A stretch of 64,000 bases of DNA from Streptomyces tirandamycinicus (GCF_003097515.1 NZ_CP029188.1:3598501-3662500); one strand, 5' to 3'; counted from the stretch's first letter, positions 35,312-44,198 are shown. The notes: generated by a model from the letters alone, not told the origin. Made by a program: numbers and translations.

Positions 35312-36004
35312 CTAGGCGATCCGCTTGAGCGTCGCATAGACGACGAGATTGCCGAGGTAGCCCGTCCTCTTGGTGTAGCCCCCGCCGCACGTGATCACCC
35401 GCAACTGGGGAACGGTGGCGCCGGCGTACACCTTGTGGCTGGGGAAGGAGTGCTTCGCATACACCTCGACGGCGTCCACGGAGAAGTGCGCTGTGCGCCC
35501 GTCGAGCCGGGTGACCTGGATCGCACTGCCCTTGGTGAGTGCTCCGAGCCGGTAGAAGACGGCGCGGCCGGTGGGGGTGTCGACATGGCCGGCCACGACG
35601 GCCGCACCGACCTCACCCGGCGCGGGTCCCCTGGAGTACCAGCCCGCGAGCTGCGCCTTGTCGACCGGAGGCACCTCCAGCACGCCGTTCTTGCCCAGTG
35701 CGAGGTTCATCAACGGGGTGTCCACCCCGATGGCCGGGATACGCAGCCGCACCGGCACGGAACGCGACCGGGTACCCGGTGCCGCCTTGGCCGTCCTTCC
35801 GGGGCTCGGGGCGGCGAGAAGGGCCGGGACTGCCGGCCGGTGGGAGAGCGTCGCACCCGGCGACGGCGCGGTGAAGGCCTGGGCGGCGGACGGCTGGGGA
35901 GCCGTCTCGCCGCGCAGCCCGTGAACCAGCAGGCCGATGCCGACCAGCAGCATGACGCCGAAGATCCTGCTCGACGTGAAGAGGGAGGAGTACCTGCGTC
36001 CCAT
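35312..36004 (-). CDS. class E/F sortase
   Basis: The product is 230 aa. An N-terminal anchor (IFGVMLLVGIGLLVHGL) and a proline/alanine-rich linker precede the sortase beta-barrel. The catalytic residues are the His in AAVVAGHVDTP, the Cys in LRVITCGGGY and the Arg in KRTGYLGNLVVY. This is the actinobacterial class E/F pattern (VITC-GG rather than TLxTC). Sortases transpeptidate surface proteins onto the wall. The gene lies 65 nt downstream of, and in the same direction as, a secreted protein with a C-terminal membrane anchor, a likely substrate or partner. ATG at 36004; a longer frame upstream overlaps the partner gene and is shadow. Confidence 0.88.
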   Translation of the reverse strand: MGRRYSSLFTSSRIFGVMLLVGIGLLVHGLRGETAPQPSAAQAFTAPSPGATLSHRPAVPALLAAPSPGRTAKAAPGTRSRSVPVRLRIPAIGVDTPLMNLALGKNGVLEVPPVDKAQLAGWYSRGPAPGEVGAAVVAGHVDTPTGRAVFYRLGALTKGSAIQVTRLDGRTAHFSVDAVEVYAKHSFPSHKVYAGATVPQLRVITCGGGYTKRTGYLGNLVVYATLKRIA

Positions 36005-36069
36005 AGCGGTCCGGGCTCCGGTCTCGATTACGGAGTTGGCGGGTCCCGTTGGCTGGTGCCGGGGGACGC

Positions 36070-36564
36070 TCAGGCCGCCGAACCGCTGCCGTGCCGGCGC
36101 CGCAGGGTGAGGAGACCGCCTGCCGTCGCGGTGAGGACGAGTGCGGCTCCGATGGCCAACTCCGTGCCGTTCATCCCGCCGCCGCCGCCGAACCCACCGC
36201 TCACCGCGCCGTTCGGGCGGCCGGCGACCTCGAATTCGGAGTTGACGCGCACTCCGGGAGGACACTTGACCGTGATGTCGTACGTACCCTCCTTGGCGTT
36301 GTCGGGAACGGTGAACGTGCCCTCCAGCTCCCCCGCGCGGCCGCTCTCGACCAGGTTGATCTGACCCCCGATCTCCGCCTGCCCCTTGGCGTAGGTCGCC
36401 GCCGGGTCGCAGACCCCCTCCGTACTGACGGTGATGGTCGAGCCGGGGTAACCCACCTCGGGACTGACCGTGACCTCGGACCCTTCGGCGACTGCCGCGG
36501 GAGCCGAAGTGCCGAGTGCGGCCAAGGCCAGGGCACTGCCGGCGAGAAGACGTGCGGTACGCAT
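36070..36564 (-). CDS. secreted protein with C-terminal membrane anchor, sortase neighbour
   Basis: The product is 164 aa. A signal peptide (RTARLLAGSALALAALGTSAPAAVA) is followed by a beta-rich domain with two cysteines (VSPEVGYPGSTITVSTEGVCDPAATY...TVKCPPGVRV). A glycine run comes next, then a hydrophobic helix (AIGAALVLTATAGGLLTL) and a positive tail (RRRHGSGSAA). This is a sortase-substrate-like architecture, but no LPxTG or LAxTG is visible before the helix; NGTEL is the nearest. ATG at 36564 with GGAGGG 9 nt upstream. It is co-directional with the class E/F sortase. Confidence 0.8.
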   Translation of the reverse strand: MRTARLLAGSALALAALGTSAPAAVAEGSEVTVSPEVGYPGSTITVSTEGVCDPAATYAKGQAEIGGQINLVESGRAGELEGTFTVPDNAKEGTYDITVKCPPGVRVNSEFEVAGRPNGAVSGGFGGGGGMNGTELAIGAALVLTATAGGLLTLRRRHGSGSAA

Positions 36565-37119
36565 TTTCACCACCCTCCGAGTGGCGCGGGCCAGGACTCG
36601 GTGTCCCGACGATGACGCCGCGCTTCAGGGGGAAAGGCAACCAGCTCTTGTGATCAAACGACCGCAGCGAAATGACCCGGCGATTCCGCGCCGATTTCGT
36701 GTCGCGGCATTCCCACAGGTCGCGGCGGCCGCAATACGCTCAAGGGCGGAATCTCGAAACGGCCCGGCGAACGGGTGGCGACACGCGGGTCGCCCGCACC
36801 ACCGGGCGTGTCGCGTCGGCCTGCCGGGGCGACCGAGGACCGGCCGAGGCCGTTTCCGGCCCGGCGGGCGACCGGCAGATGACGGGTCCGGAACACCGTG
36901 ATCGCCGATCCCCGGGTGACGGTCTCGGGCGTGCAGAAGGCGGGCCTGGACCGTTGCCCCTCGGCGGAGGGAGGGGCACGGTCCAGGCCCACCAGGACAC
37001 GCAGAACGTCTCCGACGCGCCCGAGGCGGACGACGGTCCGGTCTCCTCCGCGCCGCCTGCGACGCGGACCGGGGAGGAGTGCGGCGACCGGGCGGTCACC
37101 CTGGCGTACGAGGACGTGG

Positions 37120-37290
37120 GCACGGTTCCGCATGACGCTTTCCGGACTCTCCGACATGTGATCGTCATGCCGCGAGGGGCGTGCTGATGTTGCCGGAACC
37201 GGGTCGACGTATATTCACTGCCGTATCCGCTGTGGATCACGTGGCCGGGCTTCCCGGCCACCGTCGTGCCGACGGCGTCGGCGACGCCTT
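37120..37290 (-). pseudogene. IS3-type transposase (rve integrase core) fragment
   Basis: On the minus strand, KPGHVIHSGYGSEYTSTRFRQ resembles the HHSDRGSQYTS block of IS3-family OrfB, with the first catalytic Asp changed (DRG to GYG). The flanks do not continue the domain. The rest of 36565-37400 shows no supportable gene. Confidence 0.5.
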
Positions 37291-37400
37291 CGGCGTTGGT
37301 GGTCGGCCGTGCCGCAGCCGGCAACCTCGCGGCCGGCGAGGTCCAGCCGGAGCCGGGGCGCAGCCGGCCCTCGGCGGAGGCAGGCAGGCGATACCGACTG

Positions 37401-37844
37401 GTGGAGAACGTGGTTCGCTTCGCGGGGTTCTTTCGGCAGCTCGAGCCGGATGGTCTTGCCGTGTTCGGTGACGACATATCGGCGGCTGTTGCGGCCGGTC
37501 CCAACTACCGGGTCCAGGACGCCGTCCGCTACCTGCGGTCAGGACATCCCGTTCTGGACGTCGCGGACTCCTCTCCGGACATCGTCGACGGCAGTTCCCG
37601 TGTGACGGGAGCCTCGTCCGTTCTCACCGATGGCGATTGGGTGTGGCGCTGGGATCTCGCTCACTATGTGGAGCGGCACAACGTGGCGCTGCCCGAACCT
37701 CTTGCCGCACAGATGCGGGCGTGCTCCTATCGAGTGCCGGCCGTTCCCCACGAGGAACTTGTGGCCATCAGCCATGTGGTCAACGAATCCCTCGGGTTCA
37801 AGCCCAGTACCGGCTCGGGTCCCCGTATTCGACGGGCCGAGTGA
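37401..37844 (+). CDS. hypothetical protein
   Basis: The product is about 147 aa: VENVVRFAGFFRQLEPDGL...ASSVLTDGDWVWRWDLAHYVERHNVALPEPLAAQMRACSYRVPAVPHEELVAI. The segment LTDGDWVWRxDLxxYVxRHxVxLP recurs in small Streptomyces hypotheticals, some next to toxins, but I know no function. The start is uncertain: the frame is open from 37266, but its beginning overlaps the IS3 fragment, so a GTG at 37401 (or 37410) is preferred. The lower GC content and neighbouring mobile fragments suggest acquired DNA. Confidence 0.6.
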   Translation: MENVVRFAGFFRQLEPDGLAVFGDDISAAVAAGPNYRVQDAVRYLRSGHPVLDVADSSPDIVDGSSRVTGASSVLTDGDWVWRWDLAHYVERHNVALPEPLAAQMRACSYRVPAVPHEELVAISHVVNESLGFKPSTGSGPRIRRAE

Positions 37845-38237
37845 CACGCGAAGCCGCTGAGAGCTGAGGCCTCCCGCGGAGTGTCGCCATGCGAGGACAG
37901 GGCCGGAATCGGCTCGCCGGCGATACCTCGGGCGAGCAACAGGCCTATCGCCCCTCTCGGCGGTGGACAGACCCATCGACGCGGCCGACTCCGCCGCGCC
38001 TGCCACCGGGTGGTCAATCGTCCGTGGCATCCCAGCCGATGGAGGGCGCCGAAGAACGGACGCCGAGGGAGCTCGGACAGCCCGTCACGATCGCGCCCTG
38101 CTCGCCACCCAGGAAGCCGCCCGCCCCACGATCACCAACCGCGTCACCGACATCGCCCCGCTCAGACGCCTCCAGTGAGCTTCGGCTGACCGTCACCGCC
38201 GGGCCCGCCGACCTGACCATCGGCAGGCCGACAATAC
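37845..38237. other. intergenic, no gene supported
   Basis: Open frames here (for example 37963-38178) have no recognisable motif or ribosome site. The region separates two convergent genes. Confidence 0.4.
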
Positions 38238-38717
38238 TCAGGCCGCCGAGCGCAGTTGCTCCAGTTCGCCGCTGATCGCATCCCGCAGCACGTCATGCTG
38301 CGGACCGAGCATGAACCGCTCGTCGCTCCACCGCTCACGCGGATAGAGCCACACCGGAGCACCCACCACATCGGTCGGCTCCCACTCGAACCGCGGCCAG
38401 ACATGCGCATGCAAGTACGGGTCCGTGTTCCCCAGGATCTCCAGGTTGACCCGCCGGAAAGCCGGGTCCAGCCGCCGACAGACACGCTCGACCGCTTCGC
38501 CGAGCTGGTCCATGTCGGACAGGAACGACAGCCGCTTCGCCCTCGGCAGGTCCGACAGCCGCTGCACATCCGGCTCGTCCACGAGCAGGACCGAGTAGCC
38601 AGGCAGGAACTGCACGTCCCCGATCACCGCGAACCCCGACGTCAGCCGTCGCAGCACAGTCGGGTTCTCACCCCTCAGCGCAGTCCCGATCCGGTCCCTC
38701 CGCCAGTCACCAGTCAT
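38238..38717 (-). CDS. HIT-family protein (Ap4A hydrolase-like)
   Basis: The product is 159 aa: MTGDWRRDRIGTALRGENPTVLRRLTSGFAVIGDVQFLPGYSVLLVDEPDVQRLSDL. The HIT signature is NTDPYLHAHVWPRF, with the first two histidines kept and the third position Trp, as in some actinobacterial diadenosine-tetraphosphate hydrolase-like members. Such proteins cleave nucleotidyl phosphate bonds. Its ATG lies beside the truncated integrase on the other strand. Confidence 0.8.
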   Translation of the reverse strand: MTGDWRRDRIGTALRGENPTVLRRLTSGFAVIGDVQFLPGYSVLLVDEPDVQRLSDLPRAKRLSFLSDMDQLGEAVERVCRRLDPAFRRVNLEILGNTDPYLHAHVWPRFEWEPTDVVGAPVWLYPRERWSDERFMLGPQHDVLRDAISGELEQLRSAA

Positions 38718-38788
38718 GGCCGAAACCTACATTCTGGTGATCAAGGACCGCTCTTCGATCCCCATCCTCCTCACACAGTTCAAAGAAC

Positions 38789-39089
38789 ATGCAAGTGAGG
38801 CGAGGAGCGACCCCGGCCGTTTTCGAAGATCCCCATCAGCACGGGCTGCGCCATACGCACAAGACCCCCATGAGAGAAAGAGAAGCGGGGACCCCGCCGA
38901 AGCTCATGAACGCATGGGCCACGAGGACGGTTCCGTCCAGTCCCGCTATGACCACATCACGTCCCGGATGGCGGTCGACGCTGATGATCGGGCTCACCGG
39001 GATGTGGGAGGAAGCGTTGGACGCACGCCGGGCGATGTGCCACGGCTCGCCCGCGGCGGCCCTCGACGCGCAGCTGAAGGCTCGTCGGG
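38789..39089 (+). pseudogene. int: decayed AICE integrase C-terminus
   Basis: Three frames are needed to read the catalytic end of a tyrosine recombinase: HGLRHTHKT (about 38838-38865, the HxLRHTH box), then HERMGHEDGSVQSRYDHITSRM (about 38907-38970, with the GH box and catalytic Tyr), then STLMIGLTGMWEEALDARRAMCHGSPAAALDAQLKARR. The N-terminal two thirds are missing. A hairpin and the tRNA-Pro att copy follow within 110 bp, the same order as for the intact int gene at the other end of the AICE. It is thus the int of an older element left of the att site. Confidence 0.8.
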
Positions 39090-39163
39090 TAGGCACTGGT
39101 TTGGAGGCGAATTCCAAGATCTCCTCCAGGATTTCCCCCAGAGAGGCCTTTGACAAGCAAGTC

Positions 39164-39195
39164 AGGCCCCACGCTCATCCCTCAGCGTCGGGCCT
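39164..39195 (+). terminator. hairpin terminator after decayed integrase
   Basis: AGGCCC (39164-39169) and ACGCT (39171-39175) pair with AGCGT (39184-39188) and GGGCCT (39190-39195) around an 8-nt loop, ending 2 bp before the att repeat. Confidence 0.6.
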
Positions 39196-39196
39196 A

Positions 39197-39255
39197 ACCT
39201 GCTGTTTCGGCTGTCGGGGTGGCGGGATTTGAACCCACGACCTCTTCGTCCCGAA
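39197..39255 (-). repeat. att copy 1: 3' half of tRNA-Pro(CGG) plus flank
   Basis: These 59 bp are identical to 60120-60178. On the minus strand 39255-39214 reads as the 3' half of a tRNA-Pro: anticodon loop TTCGGGA (anticodon CGG), stem CGAAG, T-arm GTGGG TTCAAAT CCCGC, acceptor CACCCCG and discriminator A. The remaining 17 bp are downstream flank. The D-arm and 5' acceptor strand are absent on the right side, so this is not a functional tRNA. pSAM2 is known to use a ~58-bp identity segment over tRNA-Pro. Confidence 0.9.
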
Positions 39256-39310
39256 GCAACTTGGGTGGGGGTGCTGCCTTGGGCTGATCTGGCTCTCACC
39301 TGGAGCAACG

Positions 39311-39360
39311 GTCCACAGGCGTCCGCGGTTGTCCGCCGCTGTTCGTCTGCGTTGTCACGC
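39311..39360. promoter_or_regulatory. 10-bp-phased repeats beside att copy 1, candidate integrase arm sites
   Basis: Five consecutive decamers begin GTCC (39311), GTCC (39321), GTCC (39331), GTTC (39341) and GTTG (39351). The same GTCC/GTCC/GTCC/GTTC decamer ladder occurs at 60243-60282 beside att copy 2. Helically phased repeats at this distance from an att core are as expected for Int or Xis arm sites; binding is inferred. Confidence 0.5.
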
Positions 39361-39527
39361 AGTTAGACACGCACTGGGGATACGGACCTCCCGAAGACGC
39401 ACTGCGCCGTTTCGACGAGGGGCCTGCTGCTTGCGTCAGATGGCTGTGTCATCAGGGTGTGGGAAACCGTGCTGCCCACGGGTCGCCGTCCGCGTACCGT
39501 CGGTCTGGACCGTGGGGGTGGAAGTCT

Positions 39528-39923
39528 GTGTTGTACGCACACGAGGTGATCCTGAACGAACTCGCTCAGGGACTCAGACCTGTGGATGAGGGCGTTGAGT
39601 GGTTCCAGGGCCTCTCGGAGGGTGACCAACGTAAGGTCCTGCACGCACTGGTGCTGTTCTGCGGGCAGGCCCGCGCCTGCGAAAAGGACGTGCCAGAGAG
39701 CATCGCGCGTTCCGGCATCCGCCCTACTCACACGCCGGCGGTGATGCTCACGAAGTGGCGCTTCGGAATGGAAGCACTTCCGGCCTGCGAACTAATCAAG
39801 TCCTTCCGCCTACTCGTCGCCCTCTTCAGCATCGCCGACACACGCAGGCGGACGCTGCACTGCGCCAGCGGATGTGGTCACGCGTGGCACAACCTGCCGG
39901 ATCCGCCACGCGCCGCAACCTGA
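39528..39923 (+). CDS. DUF5958-family protein
   Basis: The product is about 131 aa. The family pattern is clear: EVILNELAQGLRPVDEGVEWFQGLSEGDQRKVLHALVLFCGQARA, then DVPESIARSGIRPTHTPAVML, KSFRLLVALFSIADTRRRTLHC and GCGHAWHNLP. No function is known; members are frequent in Streptomyces accessory DNA. The start is a GTG (39528) or TTG (39531) behind GTGGAAG; the frame is open further upstream but without conserved sequence. It is the first cargo gene next to att copy 1. Confidence 0.75.
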   Translation: MLYAHEVILNELAQGLRPVDEGVEWFQGLSEGDQRKVLHALVLFCGQARACEKDVPESIARSGIRPTHTPAVMLTKWRFGMEALPACELIKSFRLLVALFSIADTRRRTLHCASGCGHAWHNLPDPPRAAT

Positions 39924-40099
39924 TATGTCTTCTTGCCCTGGGTCTTGCCGGGGATCTTGGTTAGCTGGGTTTTGCTGGTCAGGGGCGGTGGAATCGTGCG
40001 CCTGGTGGTCGTCGTTGGTCGTCCTTGGCCACTGATGAGCGGCCTCGGACGGCCCAGAGACGGCCCAGCTCCTCGGTCTGGGTGGGCGGCCCGCCAGCC

Positions 40100-41698
40100 T
40101 CAGCGCGAGGGGCGCCTCTTCGGGGGAACCGGGCCCGGGATCACATCCTTGCCCAGGTGTTCCTTGATCAGGTACTTGAGTTCCGGCCCTTCGATGAGCT
40201 GGAGCCGGCCATGTTGGCGGGCAAAGTCGTGGCTGGCCCTACCGAACCACGATGTGGTGATCAGGACCCCCTTGGCGGCCCGCTTGTGCTCGACCACTCC
40301 GGCGAGCGCCTGGACGGACTCAACGCTGACGAGCTTGCTGTAGCGCTTCGCCTGAATGATGCACTCGCCGTTGAAGACGGGGTCTTTGCTGACGGCCACC
40401 GCGTCAACGCCCTCGTCTTTGGATGCCTGGGTGTTCCAGGCCTCCATGCCGATCGCCTCGAACAGTTGGCGAATCAGGTGCTCGAACTCGGTGGGCGTCA
40501 GCTTCACCAGCACGGGCCTGCTGTCGAGGCCAGCGACTACATCCATGCTGTCCATGAGCCGGTACTTCGACAGGTCGAACTCGACTATGGGGCGAATCGG
40601 TTCGAGATCGTAGGGGTTGGGCGACACCAGAGCGTTAAGCCCCCTGAGGCATTGCGCTGGATCAACCTGACTGAGACGGAGCTTCCCGAACTGCTCCCTG
40701 CTGGCACTGAGCGTCACCAGACAGGGTGAGACCTCCTGACCGGTAGCCCGGTCGATGGTTTTCACATGGCCGTTCAGGATCACGCCATTGACGACCCGGT
40801 CCGGATCGCTCGTCAGGACTTCGTGCACTGTCCTTAGAGCGACTTGGGCCAGGACGGAGGCGTAGATCTCCTTGCGCTCCCTTTCGGGACGAGGCAGCAC
40901 GGTCGTCTCGTCTCGGTTCTTCACGTACCGGTAGCCCCGCGCGGTGGGAACGATCGACTCAGGCGGCAAGTGGATCTCAACGAGTACGTCACCGGTGGCA
41001 GGGCGAAAGGCGATTCGATGCTCGTGGGGGAAGCCCACTGGGTACACCGATGCGTCCAGAACAGCCCCTAGATGAGCCTCGACCGCCGCGGGATCCCCGG
41101 CTCTGTACGCCTCGCGCTCCTCATCCAACTTCGTGTTAAAGGTCGCCACCTCGTCAAGGGCTTGCGCTTCGGCCTGGCGGTGCTCGGCACGCTTCCGCTC
41201 CAGCGTTGCCAGCCGCTTCTCCTCGGCTCGCCTGTGGCGCTCTTGTGCCTCGCTGAACCGCACACGCGCCTCGGCAACCTCAGCTTCATAGCGCTTCCTG
41301 CCAAGACCCAGGACAGCAGTCAGACCGCCGGGTTCCGATGGTGCGAACTCCTCCCAGCGCGGGGAAGGCTCCGGACGAGACCAAGGACGCTCGTCTAGCG
41401 CTCTCGGCGTGTGAGTCCTCCGCCGGCGCTCAAACGTCGTGGGCGGATCGCCAACCAACGCGTCACGGAGCAACTGCCCAAGCTGCTCGACCTCGTGCTC
41501 GACTCCGATCGTGCGAACCCGCGCCTGCTCGGCCTGCTGCTCCTGATAGGCAGTCTTCCGCTCTCGTTCCTGCCGCTTGCTGGCCGTCACAGCGGCCTTG
41601 CGTTCCCGCTCCGATTGTCGCGCCCGTTGCTCCTGGGCACGTCGTAACGCCTGCTGCTGCTGATAGTCGTTGCCTCGGCCGCTGTCCCGTTGCGCCAC
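40100..41698 (-). CDS. Mrr-like restriction endonuclease with coiled-coil N-terminus
   Basis: The product is 532 aa, starting at a GTG with GGGAGGG upstream. Residues 1-75 and about 140-215 are highly charged coiled coils (QQQQALRRAQEQRARQSERERKA; RRAEEKRLATLERKRAEHRQAEAQ). A middle domain (YPVGFPHEHRIAFRPATGDVLVEIHLPP to YEVGL-type strands) precedes the C-terminal Mrr_cat fold: LTPTEFEHLIRQLFEAIGMEAWNTQ, the catalytic Asp in KDEGVDAVAVSKDP, and ECIIQAKRYS (Q-x-K) followed by VQALAGVVEHKRAAKGVLITTSWF. This is the PD-(D/E)XK type IV (modified-DNA) restriction pattern. No methyltransferase is nearby, consistent with type IV. It is probably defensive cargo. Confidence 0.88.
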   Translation of the reverse strand: MAQRDSGRGNDYQQQQALRRAQEQRARQSERERKAAVTASKRQERERKTAYQEQQAEQARVRTIGVEHEVEQLGQLLRDALVGDPPTTFERRRRTHTPRALDERPWSRPEPSPRWEEFAPSEPGGLTAVLGLGRKRYEAEVAEARVRFSEAQERHRRAEEKRLATLERKRAEHRQAEAQALDEVATFNTKLDEEREAYRAGDPAAVEAHLGAVLDASVYPVGFPHEHRIAFRPATGDVLVEIHLPPESIVPTARGYRYVKNRDETTVLPRPERERKEIYASVLAQVALRTVHEVLTSDPDRVVNGVILNGHVKTIDRATGQEVSPCLVTLSASREQFGKLRLSQVDPAQCLRGLNALVSPNPYDLEPIRPIVEFDLSKYRLMDSMDVVAGLDSRPVLVKLTPTEFEHLIRQLFEAIGMEAWNTQASKDEGVDAVAVSKDPVFNGECIIQAKRYSKLVSVESVQALAGVVEHKRAAKGVLITTSWFGRASHDFARQHGRLQLIEGPELKYLIKEHLGKDVIPGPVPPKRRPSR

Positions 41699-42187
41699 CT
41701 GTCCATCCCTCCCCTGGCCCTATTCCGCCACAGGGCTGCATTCCCTTTCCACCTCGCAGAATCACGCAGGGCAGGGACGTCCCCTCACCCGACCGCACGG
41801 TGCATCGTGGACTCAAGCGGTCTGCACCTCACCCCACGACAGTCAGCCACGACGGTGGGTTTGCCGACCGACCAGGCGCGCGTGGGCCTCGCCGCACCCC
41901 CTGCCCTCAGCCACGCTGTCGAGGTGTCGTCGACCAGAGGAAGCGAAGAAGGCCGGCCCGTGAGCACACTGCCTGAGCCATCAGCTTGGGAATCACCGCG
42001 TTTAGGGGCCTCGGCTGCGGCCTGGCCAGCGTGAACGGGCGCAAGTGCTAAACCGGGGGCTCTTCCTGGCGCGCGCTGTTGTCCGTGGTTTACCGACCGG
42101 TCGGGCACGGATCGGGCACGAGCGGTGAGCATCGCTTCGGAAGTTCGATTGCTGCTTTGGGATGGCCTAGGGATGGCCCCGAGACGA
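41699..42187. other. intergenic cargo region, no gene; short-period direct repeats
   Basis: No gene is supported. Near the right end are two 11-bp-period direct repeats: TCGGGCACG at 42101 and 42112, and GGATGGCC at 42160 and 42171. They resemble the paired repeats beside att copy 2 (60283-60304). Confidence 0.45.
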
Positions 42188-42505
42188 TCATTCGACAGAT
42201 GTCGTCCACTCGTCGAGCCTGATCTTCACCTGGTGGTTGTGCTCGACGTGCCAGATCACCTCACCCTCGACGCGGGCCCCGACAGTAGGCAGCTCCATTC
42301 CATGCGGCATCGCCGTGATCTCGGCCAGCGCTACGGCGTTCGGGGAACGGTCAAGGCGAACGAAGACACCGAAGGGCTGCCGCCCGATGACCTCTCCAGC
42401 GATGCGGGCGCCTACGGGCAGAGCCGCGACAGTCGTCGCCCAGCTCCGCAGAACCGCGTCCGCTGTCGGCACTTCAGGGCCCGTGGGCCACACGTACTCG
42501 TCCAT
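42188..42505 (-). CDS. S1-like RNA-binding domain protein
   Basis: The product is 105 aa. LPVGARIAGEVIGRQPFGVFVRLDRSPNAVALAEI is the first half of an S1 (OB-fold) domain, and PTVGARVEGEVIWHVEHNHQVKIRL looks like a second or the closing strands. Stand-alone S1 proteins of this size in Streptomyces are uncharacterised and often accessory. No close operon partner is present; the next gene on this strand starts 730 bp upstream (43236). Confidence 0.75.
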   Translation of the reverse strand: MDEYVWPTGPEVPTADAVLRSWATTVAALPVGARIAGEVIGRQPFGVFVRLDRSPNAVALAEITAMPHGMELPTVGARVEGEVIWHVEHNHQVKIRLDEWTTSVE

Positions 42506-42693
42506 AGGTAGATCATGACTGTCCGATACCGCGATTGCTGCCTTGTAAGCCTTGCGTCGATCACGAGCTGGTTTCGGCTGGTCAAGCGACGTACAACGGC
42601 ACCGGGTCTGTCCTGTCCGTCAGGACCCTGCCGCACCCCGATTGACCGTGGTTGACCGGTCGATCTGGCACGGATCTGGCACGACGCCTCCGA

Positions 42694-43236
42694 CTACGAG
42701 GTGATGGGCAACTCCCGAGCGCGTGCGCGGGCATCAGACCTGATCTTGCTGAGGGTGGCGTGGAATCCGTTGTGCCGGTTCTGATCCAGATTCAGCGGCA
42801 CGTCGAGCTTTGCTATCAGATCCGACTCCATGGTCCAGGGCTCCTCGTGCTCCAGCCAGCACACTTGCGCGTGCTCTGCCATCCACTCCGTGAGGGAGGC
42901 TTCTCCGGCACGGCCGAACGTCATTCGACCACCGCTGCCAACACGACGCAGCTCCAACCCGAGGAGGCAGCCCAGGGTCAGTCGTAGCGTCGAGCCAGCA
43001 GCGTTGCCCCGGAAGTGGTACCGCACCCTCTTCCGCAGGTTCTGAGTACTTGGCCGGTTGGACATGTGCCGCGGAGCGATACCGACGTAGAGCAGCTGTC
43101 CGGCAACCAGACCCGGAGCCGGGGCCTCGTCAAAGTGCCAGCCGTAGACGCCGGCAGCGGCAGGAACCGGGCACGGACGCGTCAACACTTCGGCCGCTGA
43201 CCACAACCGCGTTGGACTGCTGAGAGCAAAGTCCAC
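42694..43236 (-). CDS. GIY-YIG nuclease-superfamily protein
   Basis: The product is 180 aa. The GIY-like AAGVYGWHF and YIG-like GQLLYVGIAP are separated by a short acidic loop. NLRKRVRYHFRGNAAGSTLRLTLGCLLGLELR follows with the conserved Arg, and a terminal LNLDQNRHNGF supplies the Asn/Glu region. Stand-alone members of this size occur in phages and mobile DNA. The GTG at 43236 is preferred because GGGGGAGG lies 5 nt upstream; a TTG at 43251 is the longer alternative. It belongs to the nuclease-rich cargo of the AICE. Confidence 0.75.
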   Translation of the reverse strand: MDFALSSPTRLWSAAEVLTRPCPVPAAAGVYGWHFDEAPAPGLVAGQLLYVGIAPRHMSNRPSTQNLRKRVRYHFRGNAAGSTLRLTLGCLLGLELRRVGSGGRMTFGRAGEASLTEWMAEHAQVCWLEHEEPWTMESDLIAKLDVPLNLDQNRHNGFHATLSKIRSDARARARELPITS

Positions 43237-43340
43237 TGACGCCTCCCCCAAAGCCGATCTCCTGTGGGCAGGCTACATCCCTGTACAGACACCTCAAAAG
43301 CATCGAGGCGTCCCTGCTTCCGCCACCAGCCGGGCCCTTA

Positions 43341-44198
43341 GACGTTGTTTCAGTTGGTGAGTCGGCGGTAGCTGATGAGGGCTGCGGCTATGCCGACGAA
43401 GGCCAGGAAGTGCTCGGCCTTGCGCTCGTAACGGCGGTGCAGACGTCGGCATCCGGCCAGCCAGGAGACCGTCCTCTCGACGACCCAGCGGTGTCGGCCG
43501 AGCCGCGTGGACGACTCGATGCCCTTGCGGGCGATGCGGTGGCGGATGCGACGCTTACGAAGCCATTTCCGCAGGTGGTCGTAGTCGTAGCCCTTGTCGG
43601 CGTGGAGCTTGGCCGGACGTCGGCGGCGCGGGCCGCGGCGGGAGCGGATGGGCGGGATCCCGCGCACGAGCGGCTCCAGGCCGAGGCTGTCGTGCATGTT
43701 GGCGCCGGAGATGCCCAGCGACAGCGGCACGCCGTTTCGGTCGGTGATCAGGTGTATTTTCGATCCCGGCTTGCCGCGGTCGGTCGGATTCGGTCCGGTC
43801 AGTGGCCCCCTTTTGCCGCCCGGACGCTGACGGAGTCGATCGCGCACCGCGACCAATCCAGCTCGCCCCGGGCGCCGAGTTCGTCGAGGATGACGCGGTG
43901 CAGCCTGGCCCAGACCCGGTCCCGGCTCCACTGGGTGAAGCGGCGGTAGACGGTGGGCCAGGCCGGCCCGAACACTGGTGGCAGCTGCCGCCAGGTGCAG
44001 CCCGAGGTGGCCACGAAGATGATCGCCGCCAGGCACTCGCGGTCACCGGCCCTCCGTTTGCCGCCGCCCTGGGGGCGTATGACCTCTGTCGGCGGCACCA
44101 CCCGCCGAAACAGCGTCCACAGCTCGTCCGGTACCAACCGCTCCACCAGATCCGTCATGCACGGCTCAACGAGCGATCACGCCATCAGAAACGGCCTC
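43341..44198 (-). mobile_element. IS5-family insertion sequence (IS427-like) with TTA target duplication
   Basis: The 858-bp element has imperfect terminal inverted repeats, GACGTTGTTTCAGTTGG at 43341 and GAGGCCGTTTCTGATGG reading inward from 44198. It is flanked by TTA on both sides (43338-43340 and 44199-44201), a 3-bp target duplication as expected for this group. It contains one transposase split in two frames. Confidence 0.85.
43350..44158 (-). CDS. IS5-family transposase, two overlapping frames (programmed -1 frameshift)
   Basis: OrfA (44158-43799) begins TDLVERLVPDELWTLFRRVVPP and includes GCTWRQLPPVFGPAWPTVYRRFTQW and the first Asp in WSRCAIDSVSVRAAKGG. OrfB continues in the -1 frame with RGPLTGPNPTDRGKPGSKIHLITDRNGVPL, LHADKGYDYDHLR (second Asp) and ESSTRLGRHRWVVERTVSWL (Glu), ending at 43350. 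The switch occurs on an A4G5 run (plus strand 43806-43814), a classical slippery site. No other lesion is visible, so the element may be active. Confidence 0.88.

Noticed and set aside
39197..39255. A complete tRNA-Pro gene at either att copy
   Set aside because: Only the part from the anticodon loop to the 3' end is present at both copies; the flanks do not supply D-arm or 5' acceptor strand.
41699..42187. Several 90-120-residue open frames in the Mrr upstream region
   Set aside because: No ribosome sites, no recognisable motifs and codon usage unlike neighbouring genes.
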